From: Tenodera sinensis
Lineage: Eukaryota > Arthropoda > Insecta > Mantodea > Mantidae
Direction of reading: 5' to 3'
NCBI GenBank assembly: GCA_030765045.1
Contig: CM060967.1
Coordinates: 122,418,912-122,482,911 of the forward strand
DNA: 64,000 nt
A program made the translations under genes and the position numbers. This document shows, piece after piece, positions 34,210 to 46,245 of this stretch (position 1 is its first letter; every line of letters begins with the position of its first letter). The notes under the pieces were generated by a model, which made no database searches, was not told the origin of the DNA, and saw only the letters and a list, made by a program, of their open reading frames with translations.

Positions 34210-35270
34210 TAGGGCCCGGATTCTTAGTTTTTTAACTATTTTATTCCTTGATAGTTAACTGCAGTGGTTTAATTTTATTATCTGTTTCATGATCATCGGA
34301 GCCAAATACTTGAATCTTATAAAACCTAAAAATGGCTAAATGAGACTTTAAAACCTAAAAGAGGCTAAATCTCCTATTTATTTTAAACTGAAAAAAAAAT
34401 TACAACTATTTTAAAATGGGAAAATGAAATGTTTATGAAATTATGAATAGACTTTGAGTGTTACATCTTTGCTACGTCTTTTCACTTATGTATGCTTAGA
34501 GGAGTATTGAAAACAATGCAAGAGGCAAGTGACTTGCATTTTGCTGTGTGAGACCAAGCTCTGTATTGTTGCAAGCAAGCAATGTGGGGCAGAACCCGTC
34601 ATAAACTCAAACCAATCAGTTTAAAAATAGTATCCGTTGTGTTCAGTCGACTATCGTGTTATGTTAATGCATACAATTACTACATCGTTAGAAGTCAATT
34701 TTCCTTAGATTAAGCAGGTAATTTAAGGAGCCAGTGTCATGCATAAAGTCAACTCATCTCGAAGGTGGTTGATTCGTCAGTGGATAGGTAACGATCCGAA
34801 CTTCACCACAAATGGCAAAGTAATATTTTGCCAAATCTGCCAAAAGCGAAAGAAACAATGCCCACAGAGACAAAAGCTTGAACAAATATGAACACCTTCT
34901 ATGCTGCACAGATAAAGTCGCATTAAGTGGCTAGGTGCTGTGCAGATAAACATACCGTATGGGATAACCTGTGCAACCTGTTTTCGAATGCTGGAATGCA
35001 GGTAAGGATTAAGCACCTGTTATAATGCACATAGCGTATAAACTATAATTTTATTTACGTATTTTCCAGGCCAAAAATCGCATTTTGAGCAGCACAAAGG
35101 ATCTACAGGACATATCAGCAATACTGCTATAAAAAAGAGGACAATTAATAATAAAATGAATAAAAAATAATATAAAAACTATTTTAGGGGGTTAAAGAAC
35201 TAAAAAAACTTTTTCAAGATACAAAAATAACTAAAACGTTAATTTTAAGAACCTAAAAATCCGGTCCCTC
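34210..35270 (+). mobile_element. hAT element splitting a LINE, 8-bp target duplication
   Basis: The left end is TAGGGCCCGGATTCTTAG and the right end, reverse complemented, is GAGGGACCGGATTTTTAG. The exact 8-bp duplication CTTATTAC lies at 34202-34209 and 35271-35278. Length 1,061 bp. Inside, the plus strand has a BED-type DNA-binding remnant (34739-34891), but no catalytic domain is found. Removal restores the order of the LINE's RNase H and C-terminal parts. Confidence 0.92.
34739..34891 (+). pseudogene. hAT transposase N-terminal zinc-finger remnant (CGGBP1-like)
   Basis: The 50-codon frame reads 'MHKVNSSRRWLIRQWIGNDP', then 'NFTTNGKVIFCQICQKRKKQ', then CPQRQKLEQI, then a stop. The GKVIFCQICQK core with paired cysteines resembles the BED-like zinc finger of hAT transposases and of CGGBP1-like proteins derived from them. 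The partner His residues expected downstream are lost after the stop. The Met start matches the usual start of such proteins. Confidence 0.75.
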
Positions 35271-35688
35271 CTTATTACTCTTCGTGCCAGGACGACAGCA
35301 CCGCTCTTCACACTTCAAGCCTAAAGTCTTCCGAAGTAACACGTGAGATGGTAATACTGGGTTCTGTAGTTGCCGTCTTTGCTGCCAAATCTGCTATTTC
35401 ATTCCCCGGCAAACCTACGTGACCAGGAATCCATGCACACACCACGTCAACACCAGAAGCGTGTAAAACATGGATACGTTGTAGAATAGAATGGGGGTTG
35501 TACAACTGACAAAGGCTCCTTAGTGCACTAAGGGAATCGCTCAAAATCAGGCAGTCACCTATTTTATCACAGCGCATATAAAACGGCTTGGCATATTGCA
35601 TACAGGTCTGCATTATAAATATATTGATCAGTCCTAATAGAGCATTGGTGTAATGACTGTCATTCACTCTGTCTCTTTTTTCTCCCAC
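35271..35688 (-). pseudogene. LINE ORF2 RNase H fragment (first half of a split LINE)
   Basis: The minus frame (126 codons) contains 'CLILSDSLSALRSLCQLYNP', then 'VCAWIPGHVGLPGNEIADLA' and 'AKTATTEP'. These are the DS-SAL and WIPGH-G-PGNE-AD motifs of the RNase H domain in non-LTR retrotransposons. The N-terminal part of RNase H is not recognisable and the frame ends 'FRLEV' before the hAT insertion. Of the RNase H remnants in the window this is the best preserved. Confidence 0.9.
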
Positions 35689-36066
35689 AGACTTGTATCT
35701 AAAATACTGGATGTCAATAAGCTACGCAAAAATACTGTCAAAGAATATGGATATGTCTTAAACAAGTAATTTAATAAAAGAGACGTATGGCCTGTTTGTT
35801 CAAATTTCGAAGTTACGGCTACAAGTTTCTAAAGTGACAATACGCCACTGGCTAATATAAAAAATTCAACAGCGGAATACACAAAAACGAAGGGGATTTA
35901 CAGACTGACCTCTCTGGCGCAGTGGTTGTGACTTATGACATTAACCCTCGAGGTAAACGTCTCCTCATTTTCCAGTTCGAGACTTGTTCATCACATTTTT
36001 TTTTTTCTTTTCAGTAGAGCAGTTTTGAGCTAGATTTCAAACTATTGCTTCAATTTATGAATTTTT
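35689..36066. other. Unassigned DNA
   Basis: It may include upstream LINE sequence beyond recognition. About 35908-35985 has weak tRNA-like spacing ('tctggcgcagtggttgtgac'), too poor to call. Confidence 0.4.
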
Positions 36067-36770
36067 ACTCTCTCTCTACTACGCATAGCAAAATAGAGGA
36101 AGTATTGCATTCCACCCAAAAGTTTGATGTTGAGATTTCATCGGAAATTTAAGGATGCGACACTAAGATTTTGAAGAACATTGCTCCACCTAAACTACCC
36201 TTTATATGGAAAACTTTTCGAAAAATTTCATTTTCTTGGAAATGGCTCTAACGATTTTGATTAAAATGCCATATGTATGAGATATTTTTACGGCAAATGA
36301 AATGCATATCTTTAATTTTCTGGCAATAACCATGTAGTCCTATTTAATCTGGATGATTTTTGCATAGCTGGTAAACCGTAAGAGATAGACCAAATCTTAC
36401 TATACAAAAAATATAGATCTTGCTAAAATATACAATTTATGCCTGAATATTCTTTTTTAGAGTGAACCATTTCGGAGATATTCCTTGTTATTTGTGTGAG
36501 TTTTGGAGAACTTACAGTTCTGTCAAATGGATCATCGTTATTTTGTTATATGTTAACCGTGCAAAGAGAACGGAATTTGAAAGCTTTATGAGATTTGAGT
36601 ATCGCTCAAAATCTACTGTATTCCCATATTCCCCTTGCATCTACAAGGAAATAAGAAATAAGATAATTTCTGCAAATATTTATCTCAACTAATACGAAAA
36701 AGATAGGAATAAAGTGTGTAAAAATGATTAGTACAAGAGTAGGGAAAGTCATGTGAGTGAAACAATCAGA
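36067..36770 (+). mobile_element. Family A copy lacking the microsatellite section
   Basis: The left hairpin has an inserted CT pair (ACTCTCTCTCTACTACG) and a loop-side change. The element then jumps from 'ttcatcggaaattt' to 'aaggatgcgacactaag', deleting the GT tract. The right tip is 'acaatcaga' followed by seven T's. Confidence 0.88.
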
Positions 36771-36827
36771 TTTTTTTAACATATCAGTACAATTAATTAC
36801 AATCTTTGCTTACAAATAATTGAATAG

Positions 36828-37060
36828 CTCAGTCGGAACAGCATCTGGCCGCTGTACGAAAGATCTCGGGTTCGATTCCCGATTGGAACGGGTAAGAATT
36901 TCTCTTTAACTAGGATTATTCCCATCTTCCCTAGAGTTTGGAAGTATAAATGGGAGTGTGAATTTAACTCAAAATAATATAAACCCAAAGTTCAAAATCA
37001 CCGCTAAGCGAACTGCACACCATTGTTGTTGAGCAGTTGTTCCAAGAGGTCAAAAGCCAC
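36828..37060 (+). mobile_element. tRNA-derived SINE
   Basis: The head has box A-like TAGCTCAGTCGGAACAGC and box B-like TCTCGGGTTCGATTCCCG. It is followed by a body running into 'ctagagtttggaagtataaa' and 'ccgctaagcgaactgcacac'. It is one base or more short of a good tRNA fold and has a non-tRNA body, so it is called a SINE. No target duplication identified. Confidence 0.65.
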
Positions 37061-37689
37061 CGATATGACCTTCGATGTTAAAGGTGGCATATAAGTGGAA
37101 CATTAAAAATTGTGCATCTCGCTTAATGATTTTTTTATGGTTAACCATACCCAAATTTATTAATTATAAGTCTGAATGCGATGCTTTAATAGGCCTGGTC
37201 TTCATTCAAACGGACAATTCAATTTTCAATAAAGGACAGGTGTTCCACCAATCAGAGAATTCCCATGCAGCAATAGCAAAGCGCAATATCGATTAATTCT
37301 CGAAACGCAACTAGCGGGAGTTCAGAAAACGCTAAAATGTCGGACAAACACAAAACACACAAACTAACCTCAATACAGCATCAACTTCCAAGAATATTGC
37401 ACTAAACACAGTTCCGCAAATTAATTTCACTAATTGCACAACAACATGAAGTAAAGTTTCGTCTGAAAACTAATATATTTAATTTGCCTTCTATTTTTCA
37501 ATGTTACTTGGCGTTCCAAGGGTATCATTTTCATCATACAGCTGTGACGTGCTGGAAACGAATCGATCGATTAGCGCATGCGCAGAACTCCAAATGTCAG
37601 CTGATTTAATATGTAGGTCATTGTCCCTGGCGAGTGTACAATATTTCACCTATACAATTAGGTATATGATCGAGCATAAATTGTCGCAT
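37061..37689. other. Unassigned DNA
   Basis: Nothing is recognised. Positions 37565-37595 include 'agcgcatgcgcagaactcc', a GC-rich blip. Confidence 0.45.
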
Positions 37690-37775
37690 GAGACTAATCT
37701 ATAATGGTAATTAAGACGCTCGTCGCTCGTTTGCTAATAAATACTCGCGTCTTAATTATTACCATTATAGTCTCG
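37690..37775. repeat. Fold-back (hairpin) sequence
   Basis: The left arm CTATAATGGTAATTAAGACG (37699 on) pairs with the right arm CGTCTTAATTATTACCATTA (37748 on). One three-base bulge interrupts the stem, and the loop is about 27 nt. GAGAC/GTCTC flanking bases extend the symmetry to about 37690-37775. It is a strong DNA or RNA hairpin just left of a SINE. Confidence 0.75.
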
Positions 37776-37799
37776 TTACATAGTGTACTAATATACGAG

Positions 37800-37975
37800 T
37801 GGGATGGCTCAGACGGTAACGTCTCCGGCCCTCATTCGGAAGGCCATGGGATCGATTTCCACGGCAGGCCTTGGGTTTTTCGGGAATTTCCGAGATCACT
37901 TAGGCGAATGCTGGAAAAATATTTACCTTGTACCTATCCTCCGTTTCACTTCCTTTAATTTCATTCTCTCTATTT
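37800..37975 (+). mobile_element. tRNA-derived SINE
   Basis: The head has 'atggctcagacggtaacgtc' (box A region) and 'ccatgggatcgatttccac' (box B region). The body has 'ccttgggtttttcgggaatt' and 'cttaggcgaatgctgg', the same type of body as the SINE at 3495. The right boundary is uncertain. Confidence 0.7.
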
Positions 37976-38280
37976 GGTCTTTCCAGGTTGTAAGAGTCAA
38001 TGGATCGCCGGCGAGCTGCGCTGAGGTGGAGCTTGCGTTCTGGAAATGCGGTGCTCGGCTGAAGGGAGGCGCTGTGCTAGGCCGGCCGCTGATTGTTCAG
38101 CACGAACTGGCTGGTGGCGGTCACTTTTTGACGACCTGGAACTCCGTCGGTCTGAAGAAATTGCCCACACCTGTTAGAAGCCCTCAGTAGTTGTAATTCT
38201 ACCTGTGATTAGTTCTAGCCGCCTTCCTCCCAGAGTCTGACCGCAATAAGCCATCCGGAATGCTTTCCATGGCAAACTGA
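37976..38280 (+). other. GC-rich stretch following a pyrimidine tract
   Basis: About 37990-38270 is GC-rich in AT-rich surroundings. It is open on the plus strand as the end of a 128-codon frame (to 38190). It is preceded by a splice-acceptor-like 'tttggtctttccag' at 37974-37987. The peptide ('VELAFWKCGARLKGGAVLGR') has no family motif. It could be an exon, a repeat or old GC-rich junk. Confidence 0.3.
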
Positions 38281-38788
38281 CAGAGAATACATTTATATGC
38301 TGTACTTCAGAATGAGAAGTGGTTTAAACGATGAAAGAAAGTATAAACGCATAATATATCTACGTGTCTTCGTAACTGCTCGAGAAGGTAAATTAAATTT
38401 TAATGGCAAAGGTGACAGCGGCGAAGGAGCTATTGTCACACTCTATCCAAGATTTTGTGAGCCGAATCAAGGGCATGATAGCAATGTTAATGCTCTTCTG
38501 TGGAATAAAAAAGAATAAAAAAACTGAATGACAGGAAGCGAACGCATGACCTTTGGGACAACCGCTTTTGACGTTACAAATTAAGCTTCAAGAGCAGTTA
38601 AAGAATCGCCACTAGAGTAGGCTGATGACGTAAGCAGACAGCTAAGCGTTGTTCAGTGTCGCACTGTCACTATGTCACTATAGCCTGAAAATTGGAATGA
38701 TATGCAACATGTGCTAGAAAAAAATAGCACCCATTTTGTTTGATGAAACAATGATAAATTGGTGCCTGTTTGAGAGGTAAGGATTTTC
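38281..38788. other. Unassigned DNA
   Basis: A 73-codon plus frame (38297-38518) has no motif. Nothing else is recognised. Confidence 0.45.
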
Positions 38789-39991
<1,203 letters not shown>

Positions 39992-40059
39992 TTTTTATAG
40001 TAGCATGAAGCTATAACATGAATCCGATAAAGGGTACAGAACAAACACTTCCTTTCATT

Positions 40060-40345
40060 TCCTTTCCTTCTAGCTTTCGTGCGTATGACGGTGCTGCACA
40101 GATGGCGCGGATGCTTGCTCCAAGGAAAGATATTTCCCGTGGTCCTGAGCGAGGTGGTGCCGCGATAACGTATGCGACTCGCATTTGGAGTTCAATTCTC
40201 GGCGCCCATCAACATGTATTTTCGTGTTTTCCTCGGGTCGGTAAGTGAGTTCTGGGTTGGTTCCATCAGATTTTCCTGTCCCTCATTTCTGGTACCCATA
40301 ACTTCCTTCATTGCCATCTGTTTCGGGCTTATAAGATCAGACGAC
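40060..40345 (+). mobile_element. SINE tail plus second tRNA-like SINE head
   Basis: Positions 40070-40130 match the tail of the SINE at 12290-12370 ('cagatggcgcggatgctt'). Then 'gtggtgccgcgataacgtat' and 'ttggagttcaattctcgg' form a new tRNA-like head. Its body has 'tttcctcgggtcggtaagtg'. This reads as two SINE units in tandem or one insertion behind another. Confidence 0.6.
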
Positions 40346-40398
40346 AGTGTTTGAAATGTTGTGCCAAGGAGGTAGGAGTGCGTTTTATGTGCTTACTT

Positions 40399-40620
40399 CT
40401 AAGGGCTTCTCCACTCTTCAGCAGTTGCACTGTATTCCCATTTGCCGTTCATTTGTTTGAACAAGTCATCCTCCTCCATTATCATTCTATGAATCTGTCC
40501 TCTACAAGTTGCTATTGGCCTGCCCCGCTTCCTTCTTCCACGAGGTGGCCATTGTAAAAAGGTCTTGAGCCACCTATCATCCTCCATCCTTGATACTCTC
40601 GCAATATTTGTTTTCCCTTT
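40399..40620 (-). pseudogene. LINE ORF2 C-terminal fragment (GR-KRGRP motif)
   Basis: The minus frame reads 'MEDDRWLKTFLQWPPRGRRK', then 'RGRPIATCRGQIHRMIMEED', then 'GKWEYSATAEEW'. It matches the region past the reverse transcriptase in many insect LINEs (RWPK--LEW-P-G+RKRGRP---W). Upstream coding is degraded, and the RT itself is not found. Confidence 0.8.
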
Positions 40621-40886
40621 CTAAATTTCTAAACTGGTCTACGTGCATTTCGTGTACCTCCTGATCTGTGAACGGACTGAGTTCCAGTGGAATCTTAAGC
40701 TTATGTATCTTTTATTGATTTCACTAGAATGGCTAGTTGCCTCGGCTACACTGACTTAAACTGCCTTTTCCGCAACACTTAACTTCCCCTGCTAATAGGT
40801 TTCTATTCCTAACAAAATTGCAATTTATACTTCTTACATTGTGTATTGATTTTAACACATGGAAACTATTTACTACAATTATTTAT

Positions 40887-41195
40887 CTATTTCCCTATCA
40901 TTTCTTTAATCTTGCTAGTTAAAACACGGGTATCAAAGTTTACACAGTCCGAACTATTCCCACCAAAAAATGAGCTTCTGATTCCCTCACAAAAAAGGGC
41001 ATAGTCGTATTCTCTACCAATTTTCTGTTGTTCAAATAAAGTGTAGCCCGATTCCCTCCATGGCTTAGCCGCACGGTTTTCCATCACACTACACAGACTT
41101 CGGACGGCCAAGTATAACCGAAATAACCAATCCATGCCCTTGGTGTGTTCAAAAAACATTTTCACACACATCCAACTCCAAACACCGTTCTTCAA
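40887..41195 (-). CDS. Unidentified 102-codon open frame
   Basis: Open from Met at 41195 to a stop at 40887; 'KNGVWSWMCVKMFFEHTKGM' begins it and 'NFDTRVLTSKIKEMIGK' ends it. Composition looks protein-like rather than low-complexity, but I recognise no family, splice context or promoter. It lies upstream, on the same strand, of the LINE tail at 40399-40620, so it may be LINE-derived sequence read in the wrong frame. Confidence 0.2.
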   Translation of the reverse strand: MKNGVWSWMCVKMFFEHTKGMDWLFRLYLAVRSLCSVMENRAAKPWRESGYTLFEQQKIGREYDYALFCEGIRSSFFGGNSSDCVNFDTRVLTSKIKEMIGK

Positions 41196-41540
41196 TATTT
41201 TTGGAAGCTAAATCAACAATTAAGTTGTTGAATCATCATTACCCTGTTCATTTATGATTTTATTCACGCTTGCCATTATCTACACCCATTTTATGCGAAA
41301 GAGGGAGGGCGGATTTGCATCCACCTACTTTTCACCGAGCTATGACGCATTACCTGTCGAAAACAAACATTTCTAATCATGGTTACCTGAATGAGTGATG
41401 GGGAAATGCTTCATGCACAAAACGGAGATGGGGTAGAGCGAGAACGTGACGTCATTACGTCATAAAAGACAGAATTGGGCACGACTGGTACACACACACA
41501 CGCGCGCGCGCGCGCGCACACACACACAGACACAGACACA

Positions 41541-41587
<47 letters not shown>

Positions 41588-42222
41588 ACAGACGATTAGT
41601 ATCTTTACTATCGATTTGGTAGGTATTATCAACACAAAACTGAAGATCAAACTAACTTAAGAAGGGGAATCGGAATATTTAATTCCAGCAGGCTCTTTTT
41701 GGCACTGAGGGAATCGGCATATTTATAATTACTGCTTCCAAGGGAGTCGGGGGGAAAAGTTGACCGCTTGAGGGAGTTTTTAGCCACCCAGTTTACCTGT
41801 TTCTCCCAGTGGTTACAACAGGTGTTTGAACTGATGACCCTGTCGGCGGATTCATTACCTGAGTGCAACCTTCTTCACCACCGTGAGCGGAGTCAGATGT
41901 CAGATAAACGCAGCCATCTTAGAGGAAAAATTACCCTATCTACACAGCACGGCAGGAAAAGTTTTCTTTGTGATAACTGCATTACAAAGTTGATGAAACC
42001 AGAATAGCTGCGTAGCGTGTTCACATTATGAGCACTTTGTACGACTGTTTAAAACTAAAGCGAACAATTTTGTGAGAATTGATATTAGGGCACCTATCTG
42101 TGAACTGAATATAACACAGACCACTTCAAATTAGCATTATAAGTCTTTTCATCAATTTATATACTTCGACGTTTGTTTTTCCTTAAATATCGAAATTATT
42201 GTATTTTGATTCAAGAGGTTTT
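41196..42222. other. Unassigned DNA with a (CA)n/(CG)n tract
   Basis: A CA/CG/GACA microsatellite occupies 41491-41592. No family A flanks are recognisable around it. Positions 41647-42007 have open frames on both strands with no motif. Confidence 0.5.
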
Positions 42223-42230
42223 ATATAGAC

Positions 42231-43250
42231 CAGTGGCGTGGCTTGGCGTGGTGTGGTGCTGTGTATGGATTTGGGTATTCACTTTGAACTCGTATTAAGG
42301 GTACATATAGGTGAACTTGCTAAATTCTACAATTATTAGCGGAGTTTGTTCAAATTCATATCACAATAATGTATATACAAATTGTCATTGCAGTATCTTT
42401 AACACTTTTAAATGTATTTTATTTTTATTATTTTTTAACTATTTTCAGCACCACGATGGAGGTTTCAAAATGTTGATACTTTGAAATATTATTCCGTTAT
42501 AGATAGGTGCTCTAAAAATAATGTTGGGAACAGAACATTTTGTAATGACCCTTGGTTGTTTAAATAAAAATTATTAACTTTGAAAAAATGTTTCTTTTTC
42601 ACAATTTTTATAATTTTCATAGAACTTTATAATTCGCCTACTGCTAAGTATTAAAATTACAGAAACATCGCTGCCATTATTTATTTCTGCATTCTCAGTT
42701 TGTTGATTAGAAGCACTCGGATTCCATATTCGGAGCAGTAGGTTTCCACAAAATGCAGAGTACTCTCTACAACACGTGTTTTCCTCGTAGTGAACCACAT
42801 GGAAGCACATAAGCAATTTGCATACCCTGCCTCTTACACGTTCACACAGATTACTGTTCAAAATGCTGCTTCTTGTATTCTGATACATGCAGAAGAAGTT
42901 AAACATATGAAATGTACCTTCACTGCCAAACAAAACACTGAAAAGCTTAGCTTTAAATCGCATTAACATTGACAAGCGAGATGCACTTCTCTGTGTCACA
43001 TCCAGTGCGCGCGCACATCGTTTGACGTGATTGGCACGAGGAAAGCATAACCATCCAGCCGCACGGTTTCAATAACTCAACTGATGTAATACGCTAAGAA
43101 TACTAATTCAAAGTATCTTGTTGTATGAAACATACTTCTCAGCAAGAATAATGCCAATTGGATTAATATATAGATAATACGAAAAGTTAACTAAGAAAAA
43201 CTAACAGGGTATGCAACACATCACCCACATCCATTGACGCTACGCCCCTA
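42231..43250 (+). mobile_element. 1-kb hAT-like non-autonomous element, copy 2
   Basis: The left tip is CAGTGGCGTGGCTTGGCG and the right tip, reverse complemented, is TAGGGGCGTAGCGTCAATGG. The 8-bp flanks ATATAGAC (42223-42230) and ATGTAGAC (43251-43258) match at seven of eight positions. It is colinear with copy 1 throughout. An open frame of 141 codons on minus (42574-42999) is not conserved as an open frame in copy 1, so it is not taken as a gene. Confidence 0.87.
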
Positions 43251-43258
43251 ATGTAGAC

Positions 43259-43499
43259 CGTATATATGGTTACATCTTAAAGTTGCTCCACTACCATTTT
43301 AGAAGTACCTACTGAATTTGGGCATTAGTAGGTACGTAGTAAACATTTCTAAATTTTTAGTAGCTCTTCAAAACTATACAAACGTGGTTTTTGGTTTCTC
43401 TGTCGACCACCTATAGCAGGTGATTGAGAGAGAAAGCAAAAACCTACTGCATTCCATTGAAAAATTCAATTTTGAGATTTTTTCCATTGGTGAACAGTA
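43259..43499. other. Unassigned DNA
   Basis: Contains a family A-like hairpin-side phrase near 43449 ('attccattgaaaaattcaat') but no complete copy. Otherwise nothing. Confidence 0.4.
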
Positions 43500-44247
43500 T
43501 AACAAAGACAAACACATATTACTCACATGACTTTCTCTACTGTCTTACAAAGGCTTGTTCTTCTGCCTACTTCAAGTAAATCGAGGTAACCATTTGTAGA
43601 AATTGTTTTATTTTATATTTTCTTCTAGAAACAATGGGAGTAGGAGAGTACAGTAAACTTTGAGCGATAGTCTAAACTTTTAAGATCTTGTCGCTATGTG
43701 ATGGCATTTGCATCCCATTCTATTTGCAAGACAGAAGGGGGGAAACGAATCACTTCCCATTTGACAAAATTATACGTATTTGAAAATGCAAATAACAACA
43801 AAGAACACCGCAGATGTGGTTAACTCTATAAAAAGTATTGGACACAAATTGGGGTTTAACGAGATTACATTAGTGGTATATTAAGATTTTGTCTATCTCT
43901 TGCGGTTTACCAGCTATGTAAAAGTCATCCAGAGTGAATAGAACGTCCAGGAAATTCAAGAAATACATTCAGTTTGTCATGAATATATACTAAACTAATG
44001 GTAATTTAATCAAAATCGTTAGAGACATTTTGAGAAAACAAAATTTTTCGAAAAGTTTAACATGAAAAGAGTAGTTCTGGGATTGGAAGACTGTTTTAAG
44101 AATTTTCCTATCACATCATAGGAGACACCAAACTTTTGATTTTTTAATTAATGTTCACAGACCGGCGTGTATTTTCGGTGAAATCTAGGTATTGAATGTT
44201 TGTGGAATACATTACTTCCTCTACTTACTTTAAGTGCGAGGTAGAAA
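43500..44247 (-). mobile_element. Older family A copy (minus)
   Basis: The tip 'attactcacatgactttctc', the subfamily-specific 'gtcgctatgtgatggcattt', 'tctcttgcggtttaccagc', and a hairpin-side end 'acttcctctacttacttta' with a decayed second arm. It retains about 750 bp of colinear body. Confidence 0.72.
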
Positions 44248-44540
44248 AACTAAAAATTGAATGAATACCAAAACTCCATTGCTTCCTCACAAATTGCCCT
44301 AGTACGATAAACACATGTTTGGGATTCTGTCATGAAGAATAATATATATAATCGCATATCATATATATCAATAGTCCATGACAGCGATGCTCAACCGAAG
44401 CAAGTTAGGGGAGGTTGAAATCACCTCCTTCCACCCGCTGGGACAGAATGACGTATTTATACTTGGTTACTATATTCCAATGGTGGCACATTCTTACGAA
44501 CAGAAAATCAAAGCCGTGCATATTCATATTCTACTCCTGA
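44248..44540. other. Unassigned DNA
   Basis: Nothing is recognised. Confidence 0.45.
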
Positions 44541-44864
44541 TTAACCCACGATGTTTCTGAGAATCCCTTTTTGGCACGATTTACGTTTTAGAAGGTCAAT
44601 ATTTGGTGCAAAATATAAAGTGCACGGTCTCAAAAGATAAGCAAGGTGATTGTCACTCATATTGTCGCAATATTCACTTTTAATGTAGTTCATTTTTGAA
44701 AATGTTTGTTCGCAGATATAAATGGAGTCAAAGACTGTCATCAAACTAGATGCAAACAAACGCAATCTCGGATACTCACAGCAGGGCCGAGACCTAAATA
44801 ATTCCCACTCTTCTTTCTCAGAATATTTTACGGTCGTGGAATTCTGCAATGCAAGTAGTTTCAT
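44541..44864 (-). pseudogene. hAT transposase C-terminal dimerisation fragment (GTF2IRD2-like)
   Basis: The minus-strand open frame of 107 codons contains 'YPRLRLFASSLMTVFDSIYI', then 'CEQTFSKMNYIKSEYCDNMS', then 'DNHLAYLLR'. This follows the hAT C-terminal dimerisation pattern (YP-LR----M---FGSTY-CEQ-FS-MN-IKS---S--D-HL---LR), best known to me from GTF2IRD2/ZBED-type proteins. No upstream catalytic region is recognised within 1 kb on the same strand. It is open throughout, so a recent loss or a captured exon cannot be excluded. Confidence 0.72.
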
Positions 44865-44919
44865 ACTTTGTAGCTCGTTTTCACTACATTAAAACTTATA
44901 AAATGCAAAGTAATTGGAT

Positions 44920-45425
44920 TTTGGTTTCAAATGTATGGATATAATTGCCACGATTGAAGAGGTGGGTAAAATCTTACTGCAGATAACATTTAAAGTTCAC
45001 TGAAATAAACAATTTATGCCAAAGAATCTTCGCTGTGGCATTAACCATTCCCGAATTATTCGCTGTTATGAAATTTGAGTTTTATTTGAACACTAGCGTA
45101 GAACATGAATACAGACAAGTACAATTTACTGACACAAGAGTAATTCTTCACGTAAACAACTGATTGTTGCTTAAGCCCCGATTATTCTTGTTCCTTCGCA
45201 TGATCCCTTTACTACCACTTGTAGTTGAATGTTGGTTTGGAATGTTGTATGTAACTCAGTCCAATCACTTATTTGAGAGCGTTTTCAGCTAAACATTTTG
45301 GTCGATAAGTTAATATGTGTACATCAATTATTACTCTGTATACAAATAGCGTAGGCCATATTTAAGGAATATATGCAAATTTCGGGCGGGTAAAGAAAGT
45401 CGTGCGAGTTTTCCACATCAAGAAC
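44920..45425 (+). mobile_element. Older family A fragments
   Basis: 'gtaaaatcttactgcagata', 'aaacaatttatgccaaagaa' and 'ttaaccattcccgaattatt' match the middle of family A in plus orientation with strong divergence. 'gtaaagaaagtcgtgcgag' at 45392 could be its right arm. Confidence 0.45.
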
Positions 45426-45704
45426 TTTGTTTTATGGACCTACACTCCAGGAACTCCTACAATGCTGGCAGAGGACAGAGTGTGATGTAACGTGGAGAAA
45501 GTGGACTGTCTGTAAGATCTGGTTTAGGTGGGAACTACTTTACATGTATACCTAACGTGAACATTACTTCCACTTGAAAGTTCGAGATGAATAGACTTTT
45601 GTACAACCTCCCGAAAATGAAAATACACTGTACTGTTACGCTTCGTAGCTTTGTCAGACTGCCTTTTCTTTAATATTTCTACCTGCATCAACTTATTTTC
45701 ATAA

Positions 45705-46235
45705 TCATTTGCAGAAATTTATTGTAAGTGCAAGAGGAATATGGAAATACTTTGAGCGATAGTCAAATCCTTTAAAGCTGATCGCTATATGAAATTCCGT
45801 TCTCTCGTCTCTTTGCACGGCCAAGAGATAACAAATGAACAACGATTTTCTATTTGAGAAAAGTTTGTGTTGCAAAACTCACACAGATAACAGGAAATAT
45901 CTCCGAAATGGTTCACTCCACAAAAAATGCATTTGGACATAACTTGTTTGTTTTAACGATATATACGTTTTTTGTATGGTAAGATTTGGATTATCTTTAC
46001 CGGTTATGCAAAAGTCATCAAAAGTAAACAGGTCTACATGGGCTACTGCTAGAAAATTCAAAATATACATTTCATTTAGTATAAAATATTTTAAACATAT
46101 AGTATTTCAATCAAAATCGTTAGAACCATTTTGGAGAAAATCACAATTTTTTAAAAATTTTCCATGTAACCGATGTAGAATTTTTACTACTACTTCTAAA
46201 TTTTATACCAAACGAAAATTGTTTTGGTGCCAAAC
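45705..46235 (-). mobile_element. Family A copy (minus), both ends missing
   Basis: It runs from 'cagaaatttattgtaagtgc' through 'aatatctccgaaatggttca' to 'aaaattttccatgtaacc'. It belongs to the subfamily that keeps 'ctgatcgctatatgaaattc'. The hairpin side is replaced by a SINE tail at 46246. Confidence 0.78.
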
Positions 46236-46245
46236 AACTTGAAAA

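Noticed and set aside
37804..38190. 128-codon plus ORF as a complete gene
   Set aside because: Its first half is the tRNA-derived SINE at 37800; only the GC-rich second half is kept as an open question.
42574..42999. 141-codon minus ORF
   Set aside because: It lies within the second 1-kb hAT-like copy and is not an intact frame in the first copy.
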